The notes under the pieces are model-generated. The model saw nothing but the letters and a program-made list of their open reading frames with translations, did no database searches and was not told the origin of the DNA. A stretch of DNA of 64,000 nt from Owenia fusiformis (taxonomy: Eukaryota; Annelida; Polychaeta; Sabellida; Oweniidae). Each line of letters begins with the position of its first letter. The first letter of the stretch is position 1. This document shows positions 50,719 to 61,790 of the stretch, in pieces. The position numbers and the translations under genes were made by a program. Where the stretch lies: NCBI GenBank assembly GCA_903813345.2, contig CAIIXF020000007.1, forward strand, positions 22,991,564 through 23,055,563, in the 5' to 3' direction.

Positions 50719-53700
50719 ATGGACAGCGTAGGCCTTGTTCAAGGAGTGAGTATAGCGAATTCATCAGATACTACCTGTTTGGGGGAAACTACAATATCTT
50801 CATTGTCACCTTACTGCGACATACCATCTCCACCGGGTCTCGATGAAACATTTTCATCATTGTTGACGGCATGTTCGCCGACTTCATTAGATGGTTCTAT
50901 ATCAACCCACAGAGACTCCGAGGTGGGTCTATCTGACACAGATTCAGGGATTTCCATTGATATGTTGATGCCACTTGGGTCTCCTGTCGCCCCTGTCTCA
51001 TATACAGACACTTCGTCTATAGTAGACTTATTAGTCTCACCACCCATCGCAAAACCAACAGCCACTACCTCAAAAGCTGATGATGCGAATTTAATAAAAT
51101 CACTTTTGACAAGGAAACCAAACAAGATCCATACAACAGTAATGGATAAAAAGGTTCTTGTAAATAATTCTGTTATGAATTACGAACCTCGAAACAACCT
51201 TTCTAAACACCTTTGTTCCTTGCTCAAGAGTAACAGTTCATCAACAAAGGCAAATCAACTGACAGAAAGTACAGCTGAAAAAACACCATTAATCAAGAAG
51301 ACTCTGCTGCCACCATGTAGAGTGTGTGGCGAGAATGCATCCGGTTTTCACTATGGAGTCAACACATGCGAGGCTTGTAAGGTAAAACATAGATTCTGAT
51401 GTAAAGTATGTTTTAGATATCATTTGTCGTCAATCACTGCTAGCTTAGTTTATATCGGATGTCCCAAAATTGCTTTTTTGGATTTGTCAATTCTTACTTA
51501 ATATGTGACCGATCTTTTTCTTTGTACAACTTGCTATTGATACCCTATGGCTACTTTATAGAAATTTCCAATAAATTTCAGTAATCAATCGCTGAGAAAA
51601 ACTTTTGGGACATCCGATATATTATGTTTTGTTCACGATAGTAGCATGTTTTATGATGCTGCTGTGTCATCGACCAATATTTCGATCGGGATTTTCTCAA
51701 TGGATAATAAACACGCACCTTGCTCAAAATCAACACATAGCTTGTTAACTTATAACTTGTTAACTATAGATTTAAAGATATCAAATGATTTGTCTTGATA
51801 ACTGTAAATTCATTTCTTAATCGCAAATTATTTTATTCTGACCTTATGAGTTCAAAAGTACTTTTAGTCGTGTTATCAAATTGTGCTGTGTCATCTTTGA
51901 CAGGAAGTGTAAACAATTATGTTACGCCGTAGTTATAAATAGAACAAGACGTACTTGTTGAACAAAATTTCCCCGGGATCGTTCTTGAGTCCGATATATA
52001 TTGCCGCTTTCTACTTTTTCAATGGAAAGAAAACTATGAATGAGTATCAGTTTAACAAAACTGTATTCTTTTCAGTCACTGCAAACATGTAACATTCGCC
52101 TGGTCACTTATTTTCAGGGCTTCTTCAGGCGTAGCTTGCGTCGACCCATTGGCACTTACCAGTGTGCGGAAGAAGAAAAATGTGACGTTGATAGAAATCG
52201 AAGAAATTCTTGCGCTTATTGTAGATTCGAGAAGTGTTTATCAGCTGGGATGTCTAAAAGTGGTAATATAACTCAATTATCTGTGATTGTGTATATGATA
52301 TTGTGATCTTTTATATGTAAATCAGTCTTGACGTCAGTGATTTAAAATTGTATTTGAAAAATGAAATATATTCTCATCAACTACTCTCATTCGAAAAATA
52401 CAAACATTGGGTCTTAGTAGAGTTTAGAATTATTTTTGTAAATGGCTTTGCTTTGTAGCTATAAAGACCGGACGATACACACATGAGAAGAGGGCCCGAG
52501 ACATTATAGAGGTTAGGAGACTCAAGCGTCAAAATTCCTCAGAAGATGACTTCACAGTGTCTGAGAAGAAGCTCCAACAGATGACTGCAACAGAGAATGA
52601 TTTCAACAAAGATATGAATCATGAATACGAAGGTGCTATTCAAAAGATGAAGATAGCGACAATCGAGGGCAGAAAGCTGTATCTTCATAACTTGAAAAAA
52701 TTTTGGGAAGGACAGAAAACGCACATGGTTTGTATTAGATTGTTTGCACGCCACAACTTCGATACAAGATTAAACGAATTATAATGTTTAACCAACGGTG
52801 CACCATAAACAACGGCCAAAATGTCATTTATTTTATTGATTTCTCTGTATGTTCTAAAGTCACATCCAAAATTTGAGAGCGACCAAAGCCTCCTATCAGT
52901 TTATTTGAGAAAAAGATGTGATAAATATCAGAATGACATTCGATTACAAACACAAATACTTGATATATATTTTTATTTACTTTTATTGTGACTAGGATGA
53001 TATAGAACTAAAAAAGCAGTTATTTGGAGATATGCGCACGATCACCAAAGACGAGTATAATGATATCTTTGAGAGGACAGGAATAGACATAGACGGAAGA
53101 AGAGGCTTAGTTTTCACATACTATTCAGATGTAGAGAAACTTATAAAATGGTTCGTGATGTTTGCCAAATCAGTACCTGGTTTTAATGAACTTGAAGTGG
53201 AAGATCAAATGGCCCTTATCAAAGGTAAGTCAGTCAAGCGTTTAACAGACTGAGCTTAAAATACTGGGATAATCTTTATGCTAGCATAAATCAATGGCTA
53301 TTTGAAATAACTATTGGAATTAGATAATTCAGATGAAATGACTTTTATCTGATTACATTAGTTTATTACCTTTTTAGGAGCTCGTTTCGAAGCATACTTC
53401 TTTCTTGTGTATCGCTTTATGAATCCAGAAAATCAATGTTTATGCGATCCAATCAAAGGCAAGATTGTTCACATAGACGAGATTTCTTGTGTTTGGGAAC
53501 GAGAATTTTTACTTGCACAATTTGATATGGCGGCAAAATTTAGCAACATACAATTGAGGGAAGAGGAAGACATTGCTCTACGGGCGCTTGTATTGTTTTT
53601 TCCAGGTATGTTATCAAGCAGTCGCCAAACTCCGCTTGGGAATAAATAATATTATTTTCGTGTCTTACGTGTAATGTCTTTGAAAAATATTTACAAAATT

Positions 53701-54456
53701 GTGAATCTACTTTTCCCATCCTAGTTTTTTTATTTACGGAAGTGATTAAAGTTTACACTTTACCATGTCAAAGACAGGCGAATAAGTGTAAAAGTCGAAT
53801 GACAAAAGCTTGAAATATTGGTTACCTGTGCAAAATAACCCAGATGCGAGTAGGTATATGTAGTTTTCAATTTCAATACAAGAAAAGATATTTCACATTT
53901 TATGAATTTATAACATAGAGTCTATGGGGAATCTCCCCGACCTAGAAGTCATATTTTCAAAGAAAATTAAATTTTCAAAGTGGATAAACACTTTTAAAAA
54001 CCACATATATAGATTTAAAAATACGTGTAGGTTTTAAATATGATATCACTTTGACTGAACTTTGAATTTTCAATGACGTAAATTAAGAATATATATAGAA
54101 TAAGAATATATTAAGAATAACTCGGAGACAATTTCAGTAACATCTGTTATAAAGTACTGTAACTTGTTTTATAACATATTAAATTACACTTATTTCATTT
54201 TACTCTTTTAGATCGTTGCGAAATGACGAACGCTCCTTTGATTGAAAAGAAGTTCACATTTCTCGTGGAAGTCCTCCAATATTTACTGAAAAAGAACCAC
54301 CCAAATGAACCCCAATTGTTTGCCAAAATAGTAGGATATTTAACAGAGATGAGGAACCTCACAGAATGGGAGATAAAAGTGACAGATAACATCAAGATAG
54401 ACTGGCCCGAAGCATTCCCACCAATGGTGTCCGAGATTTTAAGTCCAGTAACCTAG
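50719..54456 (+). CDS. Nuclear receptor, NR1-like, with long N-terminal domain
   Basis: Six exons: 50719-51381, 52118-52262, 52459-52727, 52996-53224, 53378-53605, 54212-54456; 592 residues. The A/B region (1-198) is Ser/Thr-rich. Zinc finger 1 uses C200, C203, C217, C220; finger 2 uses C237, C243, C253, C256. The P-box is EACKGFFRR and the D-box AEEEK. The extension after finger 2 (GMSKSAIKTGR) resembles NR1 receptors such as PPAR and REV-ERB. The ligand-binding domain runs from about 355 to the end; its signature helices give FAKSVPGFNELEVEDQMALI. Helix 12 is PPMVSEIL, matching the AF-2 consensus with its Glu, so coactivator binding is likely. Lophotrochozoans carry expanded NR1 groups, and this may be one of those. 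Ligand and subgroup unknown. Confidence 0.92.
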
Positions 54457-54870
54457 ACTACCAGACTGACTGTACAATATGAGAATTGTTCCCACAAATG
54501 GTGTTCGAGATTTAAGTCCAGTAACTTAACCTGTACAATATGAACATTGTTCTCACAAATGGTGTTCGAGATATTAGGTCCAGTAACCCAAACTGTACAA
54601 TATGAACATTGTTCCCACAAATGGTGTTCGAGATTTTAAGTCCAGTAACCTAGACTGTACAATATGAGAATTGTTCACACCAATTGTGTCCGGGATTTAA
54701 CATCCAGAAACCTAAACTACAATATGAGCATTGTTCCCGCAAATGGTGTTCGAGATTTTAAGTCCAGTAACCTGAACTGTACCAGACTGACTGTACAATA
54801 TGAGAATTTGTTCCCACAAATGGTGTTCGAGATTTAAGTCCAGTAATCTAGACTGTACAATATGAGCATT
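54421..54870 (+). repeat. Tandem repeat that starts inside the last receptor exon
   Basis: Seven copies, with the unit ATGGTGTTCGAGATTTTAAG then TCCAGTAACC at 54424 (coding), 54498, 54559, 54621, 54682, 54743 and 54819; spacing 61-62 bp, with 74-76 bp after the first and sixth. Copy 1 encodes MVSEILSPVT and the stop. Two of the later copies (54621 and 54743) would still encode MVFEILSPVT plus a stop. The long spacer ACCAGACTGACTGTACAATA follows copies 1 and 6 only, so a block was copied as a whole. Confidence 0.85.
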
Positions 54871-55099
54871 TTTCTCACCGTTAGAGAATTTTACTCCTGC
54901 CTCCCAAACTGTATATATTAAACTGTAAAATACGAGAACTGTACATGTTCTCAAAGGTGTAAGATAATTTCACATCAGTAGAATAAGTTGTGTACGAGAA
55001 TTGTCCTTTCCAATGGTGTCAGATATTTTAGCTTGATTTTTACCCTGTAAAGAATACAATTATGACTCCCATTCTGCATATGTGGTTGAGAATACTAGT

Positions 55100-55105
55100 A
55101 ATAAA
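55100..55105 (+). terminator. Polyadenylation signal of the nuclear receptor
   Basis: AATAAA 644 bases after the stop codon and beyond the tandem repeat, so the repeat should lie in the 3' UTR. Confidence 0.4.
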
Positions 55106-55177
55106 TATGAAAAATGAAATCGGGTCACTACAAGGATAGCCAAAGTACATTGAAACATTTATTACTTATTGTATCTA

Positions 55178-56866
55178 CAGGGTGTCAAATAAGTCCCATC
55201 CCCCCTGCTACAGCCAAAACCTTAATATATGGTACCTAGTGTGATATACCATTGGAAAGATCATCCAAAGTTATGTTTACTCACCAAACCTCAAGTATTT
55301 TGGATGAAATTTACCTATATTTTCACGATGTCTTTTATAGTTAGTTTACCCTCCTTAAGCAGCTTTTATTGCATCAAAATGAGAAGGATATGACCTCAGG
55401 AATATGTCAAAAAGTTAACCTTTTTCGCATTCCACTTGTAACAAAAAGGTTTCTCCACTTCCCTTGCACCTCTATTTTCTACACATCTAACCCTATCCAC
55501 AAATTGGTTTAATCCATTGCCATATACATAGTAGCCCGGACAGAATTGTTCAATGGTCACTTTTTCTTTAATAACTTTTTTAATTTTCAGTATTATCAAA
55601 ATCTGATTACATATTTGAAAACTAGAGTAAAATTCTGACATACAAAAAACATATTTAAGGAACGTCTCTTAATTTATTGATATTATGGGCATTCATAGTA
55701 TGACTGACGCAAATACATAATTCATAATTTTGCCTCATATTCGTTCAAAATGGCTGCATATTTTGTGAATTTGAATGTTCAGTTGAAAGGTAATATTTAA
55801 AGATTGTCACAGGACTATAGGGCCATGCTGCCACCATTACAATCCTGATGTAATGCAGCAACTGACCAATCATCAAATACAAGAAGTCAACTCCCTTCAA
55901 GGGTATATGAAATCAACTCTATTGAAATGTTCGGGGTTGTGTTCACTAGAGGATGTGAAAAGGTTGCGCCCCAATGTGCCGGGTGTAGCGAGAGTAGGTC
56001 CTCAATCTTTTCAAGAGCTCCAAACAGCCATCTCAGAGGCCATTGAAAAGCAAGAACGATCCACATGCATGCCAAGGATGGGTTAAGAGGCATGTGACTG
56101 GGAAAGACATTACAAACTGTGGCAGTATAACCCTATAGTTGCACAGTTTAAACGATCTAGGGTTGCTAATCCACTACGAGTAACAGTGGAATGGCCAAAC
56201 ATTTTACCAATATACTGTACACAATGTACAAACCTTTCTAAGTATTGGTATCTGACACATGTCAGTCAACCACACAAAATTTTACACTGTATCAATCGAG
56301 GTGACCATAGGCCTAGAAACATGGCAATTTGGCGTACTTGGCAGGGTTTTAAGAATCGGGCATAAGAAAAGTCAAAGGACCTAAAGATGACAACATAGTA
56401 GCCCGGACAGAATTGTTCAATGGTCATTTTTCTTTAATAACTTTTTTAATTTTCAGTATTATCAAAATCTGATTACATATTTGAAAACTAGAGTAAAATT
56501 CTGACATACAAAAAAATATTTAAGGAACATTTCTTAATTTATTGATATTATAGGCGCTCATAGTATGAGTGACGCAAATACATAACTCCCCATTTTGTCT
56601 CATATTTGTTCAAAATGGCGGCATATTTAGTGGTTTGAATGTTCAGTTGAAAGTTAATATTTAAGAAATGCCATAGGCCTACGAAATCATGTAGACTGCT
56701 GCTTTGGTATGAGGTAATGACTGCACTTGTAACCTTTTGTATTAAACTGACTTGTACATGCCAACCAATGTAACTTTTGAAGACCTTTCCAATGATATAT
56801 CACACTTGGTACCATATATGTTGTTTTTTTGCTGTAGAGGGGGGACGGGACTTATTTGACACCCTG
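55178..56866. mobile_element. 1.7-kb Tc1/mariner-like element with long terminal inverted repeats
   Basis: The ends are CAGGGTGTCAAATAAGTCCC and its complement, flanked by TA (55176-55177, 56867-56868). The arms remain similar for over 100 bp (TATATGGTACC, GTGTGATATA, CATTGGAAAG). Inside, about 270 bp starting CATAGTAGCCCGGACAGAAT occur twice in direct orientation (55527-55802 and 56395-56665). A 77-codon frame at 55853-56086 between them is not recognised as a transposase. The end motif is related to that of 2388-3358 (CAGGGTG). Non-autonomous. Confidence 0.7.
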
Positions 56867-57689
56867 TATATTTCCAACAATTTTGATAACAATGCATTGA
56901 TTATTTGTTAGAATAAAAAAAGAAACATATTTGGCTCACCCTTTCAACATTCAACATAGAAAATAATTGGTGATGAGAAAAATGTACATGCACACAAACG
57001 AGATGTTCATAAAGACAAATTAACAATTTGAAGACGTTGATATCAAAGATTTCTTGCCTCTTGTAGTATGAAGTTGAACTTTTGTGGTTGTAACCATGAT
57101 CGCAAACTGTGCATAGTATGTATAGTAATGAATATATTCACAAGAAACGTTTTGTCATATTTTACTTAATACACACGCTCCATATTGAATTCATCTCACA
57201 AACTGCCCGAATAGAACAGACGGAATATATTTTATTCATCCCAGCCTGAGAAATACTGAAACGTAATTTGGTAAATCGGTTGCTTTTAGTTGATATCGTT
57301 AATCAATTAATGTAACTCCCAAGAAGAAAGGAACTACTTTAAGAGCGAAGAACTTCAAAGAGGTGTAAGAATACTTACTGACTTGTTGGAGGTTGTGATG
57401 AGCCGTTAGAAGGGCATGCTGCTATAGGTATACGGAGCCGATTGGATGCAATTACTAGACCAACAACTGCTTCCATTATTTTTAACCATTAAGATTATTT
57501 ATTTAAAAAACATAAATAATTTTCCATCTAATCACGGCGTAATCGCATTGTGGCCATTGTTAAGTTCCCGGTGAATTACTAATCTCATTTTGATTTATTG
57601 AGTTGCATATACCAGTATACATGGAGTATTCTTTGTCTCTTGTGGCTTGTTGAATTGTTGGTTGTTGGAATCTCGTACACCATAGTCGA

Positions 57690-57775
57690 GAACAATTCTC
57701 ATACTGTTAAAATCGGTGGTGTCTGTAACATATGGCAGGTGGTGACATTTTGCATGCTGATACCTTGTTATGTGA
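57690..57775 (+). repeat. 3' fragment of a TGTCACCACC element
   Basis: Contains ATATGGCAGGTGGTGACATT then TTGCATGCTGATACCTTG, matching the right end of the copies at 36775 and 37941. Confidence 0.5.
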
Positions 57776-58027
57776 TATTTTCAATTTTGTAAAAGGAAAA
57801 ATGATAATGTTGTGAAATTGCGATGCATTTGTATCGGAAGCTATGAGGCCAAAACACTTTATACGACACTGAAAATTGATTGACAAGGAAAATAAACTAG
57901 TCTGCAAACGACAGAAACATGAAAAACGCAATTCAGTGATCAAACTAATGAAACAACGCTGCCAATATATCTATATGAGGTTAACTGCAAAACTCCACCT
58001 GCTTCAACTTAATTGTAGAATTGAACC

Positions 58028-58195
58028 CTTCCCACGGGTGTTAAAACACGAATATACCATGAGCACATGCTTTGAGGATCCGCGTTGTTTGAACCTACCG
58101 CCGAGCACACTTATACATTAAGACCCGTTACACAGTCATGATACCGCCGAGCAAGCTCATTGCATCATCGGGTCTGCTTTACCCCCGTGCTTCCT
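58028..58195. repeat. Dispersed repeat, copy 2 (SINE-sized)
   Basis: Close match to 14785-14965 over about 165 bp, including GGATCCGCGTTGTTTGAACC and TACATTAAGACCCGTTACAC. No target duplication seen with confidence. Confidence 0.6.
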
Positions 58196-59176
58196 TTCAA
58201 AATGTTTATACGAAAGTACGTGCAAATTGAGTAATATTCTCCATTTTTCAACTTGAATATCATTCATCAACGCCAATAACATCTGTATGAAAATCACTAT
58301 GTAAAATCCTATGATTAATACTTGTGATAACATCTTATATTGATGTTTAATTTGTTGTTTAATCCAATATCACAGAAAATATCATTCAATATTATAACAT
58401 CTGATCCGGACTCAAATATCATTAGAGAATGATACCCGATTAAACCAAAATATATTCCAGTTTAACCTGATATAATTTAAGTCAGGATTAGATTAAACAG
58501 TATTATACGCATATCATTTTCTATTATAACAGGTTTCAAAGTGGTATAATACAAATTATACATATCATTTTTTGTATAATACAAATTAAACTGGAATATA
58601 CCGAGACCAAACAGATGATACTGTATTATACGGTTCAGAAATTAATTGCACTTTGTTTTCATAACGTCAGACCTTAATTAAACAAGCTAACGTAAATATT
58701 TACATAAGGTAATTCTAGAAGTTTTTTGAAACTCATGTTTGACCATTTGTGTCAGACTGAAATCCGATATTGTTTTTTTGGCAATCGCACCCCCCCCCCA
58801 AGTTTGCTACGCCCCTGTACATGGCTAATAGGGGCACTATTACGCTACGTGCAGAGTCTAGTTATATACTACGAGAAGACGAAACTCTCTTATAAGAAGT
58901 GAAGTCGAACGAATGCAAAGGGTAGGGCACTATAGAAGAGGGTCATACAAAAGCACGATCTATTTCACAACGCCTTTAATTTTTGCTCTTCAACTGTTGC
59001 CCTTTGTGCATTTAAAAAATAAAATATCTTAATCTAATTTGTTCAACCTTTCTTTTCGCTCAGTTCTGCAATATTACGTCCACATGTTATTTAGGCTTAC
59101 ATGCATGTCATTTGCGAAATAGCTGTAAGACATTATGAGAATGAATATGGGAATTTCCACGTAATATGTTGTTCAC

Positions 59177-59377
59177 ATGATTATATACACATATCTGCAT
59201 AACAATCGGAGACAGAAGTCAAAATATTGTCCAATAAAGAATCTAACATTTAGTGATGATAACAAATGGATTAATTGCTATATAGTTCTCATTGTCTTAG
59301 TCTTTGTTTTCTTAACTGCGGAAGTCTACCAACATCACCTAGATTACATAAGAGATCATCTAGGCCTAACAGTCTAA
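59177..59377 (+). other. Short open frame with one membrane segment, duplicated nearby
   Basis: 66 codons with a hydrophobic stretch (CYIVLIVLVFVFLT) followed by EVYQHHLDYIRDHL. A diverged copy of the DNA at 59730-59915 keeps VLVFVFLTVEVYQHHLDY in frame, but a stop lies upstream of it there. No family recognised and no splice context. It may be a repeat or a remnant exon; listed because the conserved part changes mostly at third positions. Confidence 0.2.
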
Positions 59378-60596
59378 AATTGCTATTTAAATCGCAAGTT
59401 AAAGTATTCCGACCAAAAGTTGTATACCTGTAATTTGGGGGGGGGGGGGGGGGGCGATGTTACATCACATAACTACAACGTTCATATAGAAATATACAAT
59501 AAGCATGTCGTATAAAAGCTAAAATTATAAACACTCATTTCAAAGTCATTCTGTTCATGGAAGCGTCAAGTTATGAAAAACAATGCTAAACACTAAAATA
59601 AACAAATCGACTTGATTACTTTTGAAAACTTCTTGAGAGGTGATGGACAAATGTATTTTTCTAACTCATTAGAACGTCTGTCTGATTGAAATACTATTTT
59701 TTAAATACAAACATAAATGAATAAATCTTGGTCAGAAGTCTGAACATTGTCCAACGAAATAATAAGAATCTACATTTAACATTTAATGATTACTAAAGGA
59801 TTAATTGCTATATAGTCTTTGTCTTAGTCTTTGTTTTTCTAACGGTGGAAGTGTACCAACATCACCTTGATTACAGAAGATCTAACAGTCTAAAATTGCT
59901 TTTAATTCCCGGGTTTTAATTACATTGTATGAATAGAGTTTTTTGCCCCTCTTTTCATTTTTCAACCGGTCTCTGTTTCCGTATTTAACAATTTATTGTG
60001 ATAAATTATTTCAGTTAGTGTCGAAATCAAAACGATTTTCTACATTATAGTCCCCTCCTCTTGCACTGACTAAATATTAAAATAAGCCAGTCTGATTGCG
60101 AATTTACAAATCCTATAAAAGTAGCTTCAAACCACCTTTTAATCAGAGAAAACAATAAGTTAATTCATCTGATTGCGAAAAAAGGAATCAATCTAATTAT
60201 CTGATCTCCATGTTATTTGATTCGTGCATTATAGCCAATCGGGCAAGGGTGAAATTATTTCATTTGAAAACAGAAATAAATATTATAACCCCTCTAGCAT
60301 AATTGTTCGGGAGAAATTCATACAAAAATAAGGTACACAACTGATGAGGGATCGCACGCAATTCACGCACCCCTCTCCTCCTCCTCCGTGTTTGCACACA
60401 CACGACCATATTTGATAATTTTTCAAAGGAAAAAGCATTTCCCCCGGGAATATAGGTGTAGCGGTTGCCAGAAGTCGCACAGCTTGGGAGTCAGGGTATC
60501 CTGATCCATGCCTCATCGCCTGATTGGTCTGATGTTTAGAGGGGGCGCACAAATGATTAGGGGGGGGGGGGTAAACGTGGAAGTTGCCAAAATATC

Positions 60597-60802
60597 CGTG
60601 GGCGTATCCAGGGGGGGGGGGGGTTGTGATGGGGGCGATCGCACCCCCCCCCCCCTTAACAATAAAAATAAAACCCTGAGAAAGAAGAAGAAAGGAGCTT
60701 TAAAATGCTGCTCAGGCCACAATCGTACCCTCCTGACTGAAAACCGAAATCATTTTGGCGATCGCACCCCCTCCCCCTGACTGAAAGCTGGCTACGCCCC
60801 TG
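60597..60802. mobile_element. MITE with GGGGCGTAGCCAG-type ends and homopolymer G/C runs
   Basis: The left end GGGCGTATCCAGG runs into a G tract; the right end is GCTGGCTACGCCCCTG. CGATCGCACCCCC occurs twice inside. Related in design to 61091-61303. Confidence 0.5.
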
Positions 60803-60974
60803 ATATCTGTTTTTGGTCATCAATAAAACTATATTTATATGGTGAGGATTTATGGGTTTTGATAACAACAGGTTTTATATATGTATAATTAATCTAAATT
60901 CATGTTGTATCATGTTGGCTATATCGTTTCAAGTGAAGAATTAAGAACTGAAATCGGGGTTGACTTTGTTTGAG

Positions 60975-61010
60975 CAGAGACATATAAAATATATGTTTTA
61001 TATGTCTCTG
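60975..61010. repeat. Perfect 36-bp palindrome
   Basis: CAGAGACATATAAAA, a 6-bp centre TATATG, then the exact complement. Same end motif as 28208-28312; probably two end sequences joined with the interior lost. Confidence 0.7.
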
Positions 61011-61090
61011 GTTTGAGTCAGGGAACAAAATCTAATCAGACAGACGGATAAATTAATATTTGTTTTAATAAATGAGTATTATAGGTTATA

Positions 61091-61303
61091 GGCAGGCCCG
61101 TAGCCAGGGGGGGGGGGGGGGGTTCGCAGGGTTCGGGCCAACCCCCCTGGCCAAAGATTCTTTCAAAATCATGCAGTTTTTCATCATTTTGAGCGTTTCT
61201 CGTGTGATTTTAGCCATATTTGGACCAAAATTGTCAAATGTGAACCCCCTAGACATTTTTGAAAACTGCCCCCCCCCCTTGGCAAATCCTGGCTACGGGC
61301 CTG
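61091..61303. mobile_element. MITE with CAGGCCCGTAGCCAGG ends
   Basis: 16-bp perfect terminal inverted repeats (61093-61108, 61288-61303) with flanking GGTTATA on both sides (61084-61090, 61304-61310), extendable to 9 bp with one mismatch. A 7-9 bp duplication suits hAT- or MULE-type elements. A 16-base G run adjoins the left end and a C run lies inside the right end. The interior keeps an open frame by chance. Confidence 0.65.
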
Positions 61304-61499
61304 GGTTATAAGCAGTATCATGGGAACCAAGGAAATGTTTATTATTTTCTGTTTACTTCGGAATTCAGTGAACCATCTGTAGATTGAAAAACAAGGATCA
61401 ATAAATACAACTACTCAAAATCAAACATTAGAAATCTATTTTTGACTGGACACATTTTTGTTCTCGAATGCCAACTTTGATTTGAATGATTTCAATCAA

Positions 61500-61790
61500 A
61501 TAGGTAGGTGTGAATATTTTCGAAACAAATGCGTGATATATACACATATTTTGTACCAAATGTGTGACATAAACGGCAATCGCGTGCAAAGACCGAACGG
61601 AATGCGTTCGCTTTTTTTCGCCGTTCGGTATTTTACTGTGTCGGCATTTCACAAAAAACGATTTTTGAAAATTTCAACAAAATCCGTGATTTGCGTGATA
61701 TTTGATCATACACGCTAAATTGATGCGTGATTTCTATTTTTCCAGCAAATGCGTAACAATCACGCCTAATGCGTGAGGGTTGACAGGGCA
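61500..61790. repeat. Repeat region with recurrent TGCGTGA motifs
   Basis: AATGCGTGATAT, TTTGCGTGATATTTGATC, GATGCGTGATTT, AATGCGTAACAATCACGCC and AATGCGTGAGGG recur within 290 bp; AACGGAATGCGTTCG is a small palindrome. Probably a decayed mobile element; ends not resolved. Confidence 0.35.

Noticed and set aside
55853-56086. 77-codon frame as a gene
   Set aside because: It lies between direct repeats inside a transposon, has no splice context and no recognised domain; it is noted as part of the element.
60283-60868. Gly/Pro-rich frames on both strands
   Set aside because: They come from homopolymer G/C runs and MITE ends.
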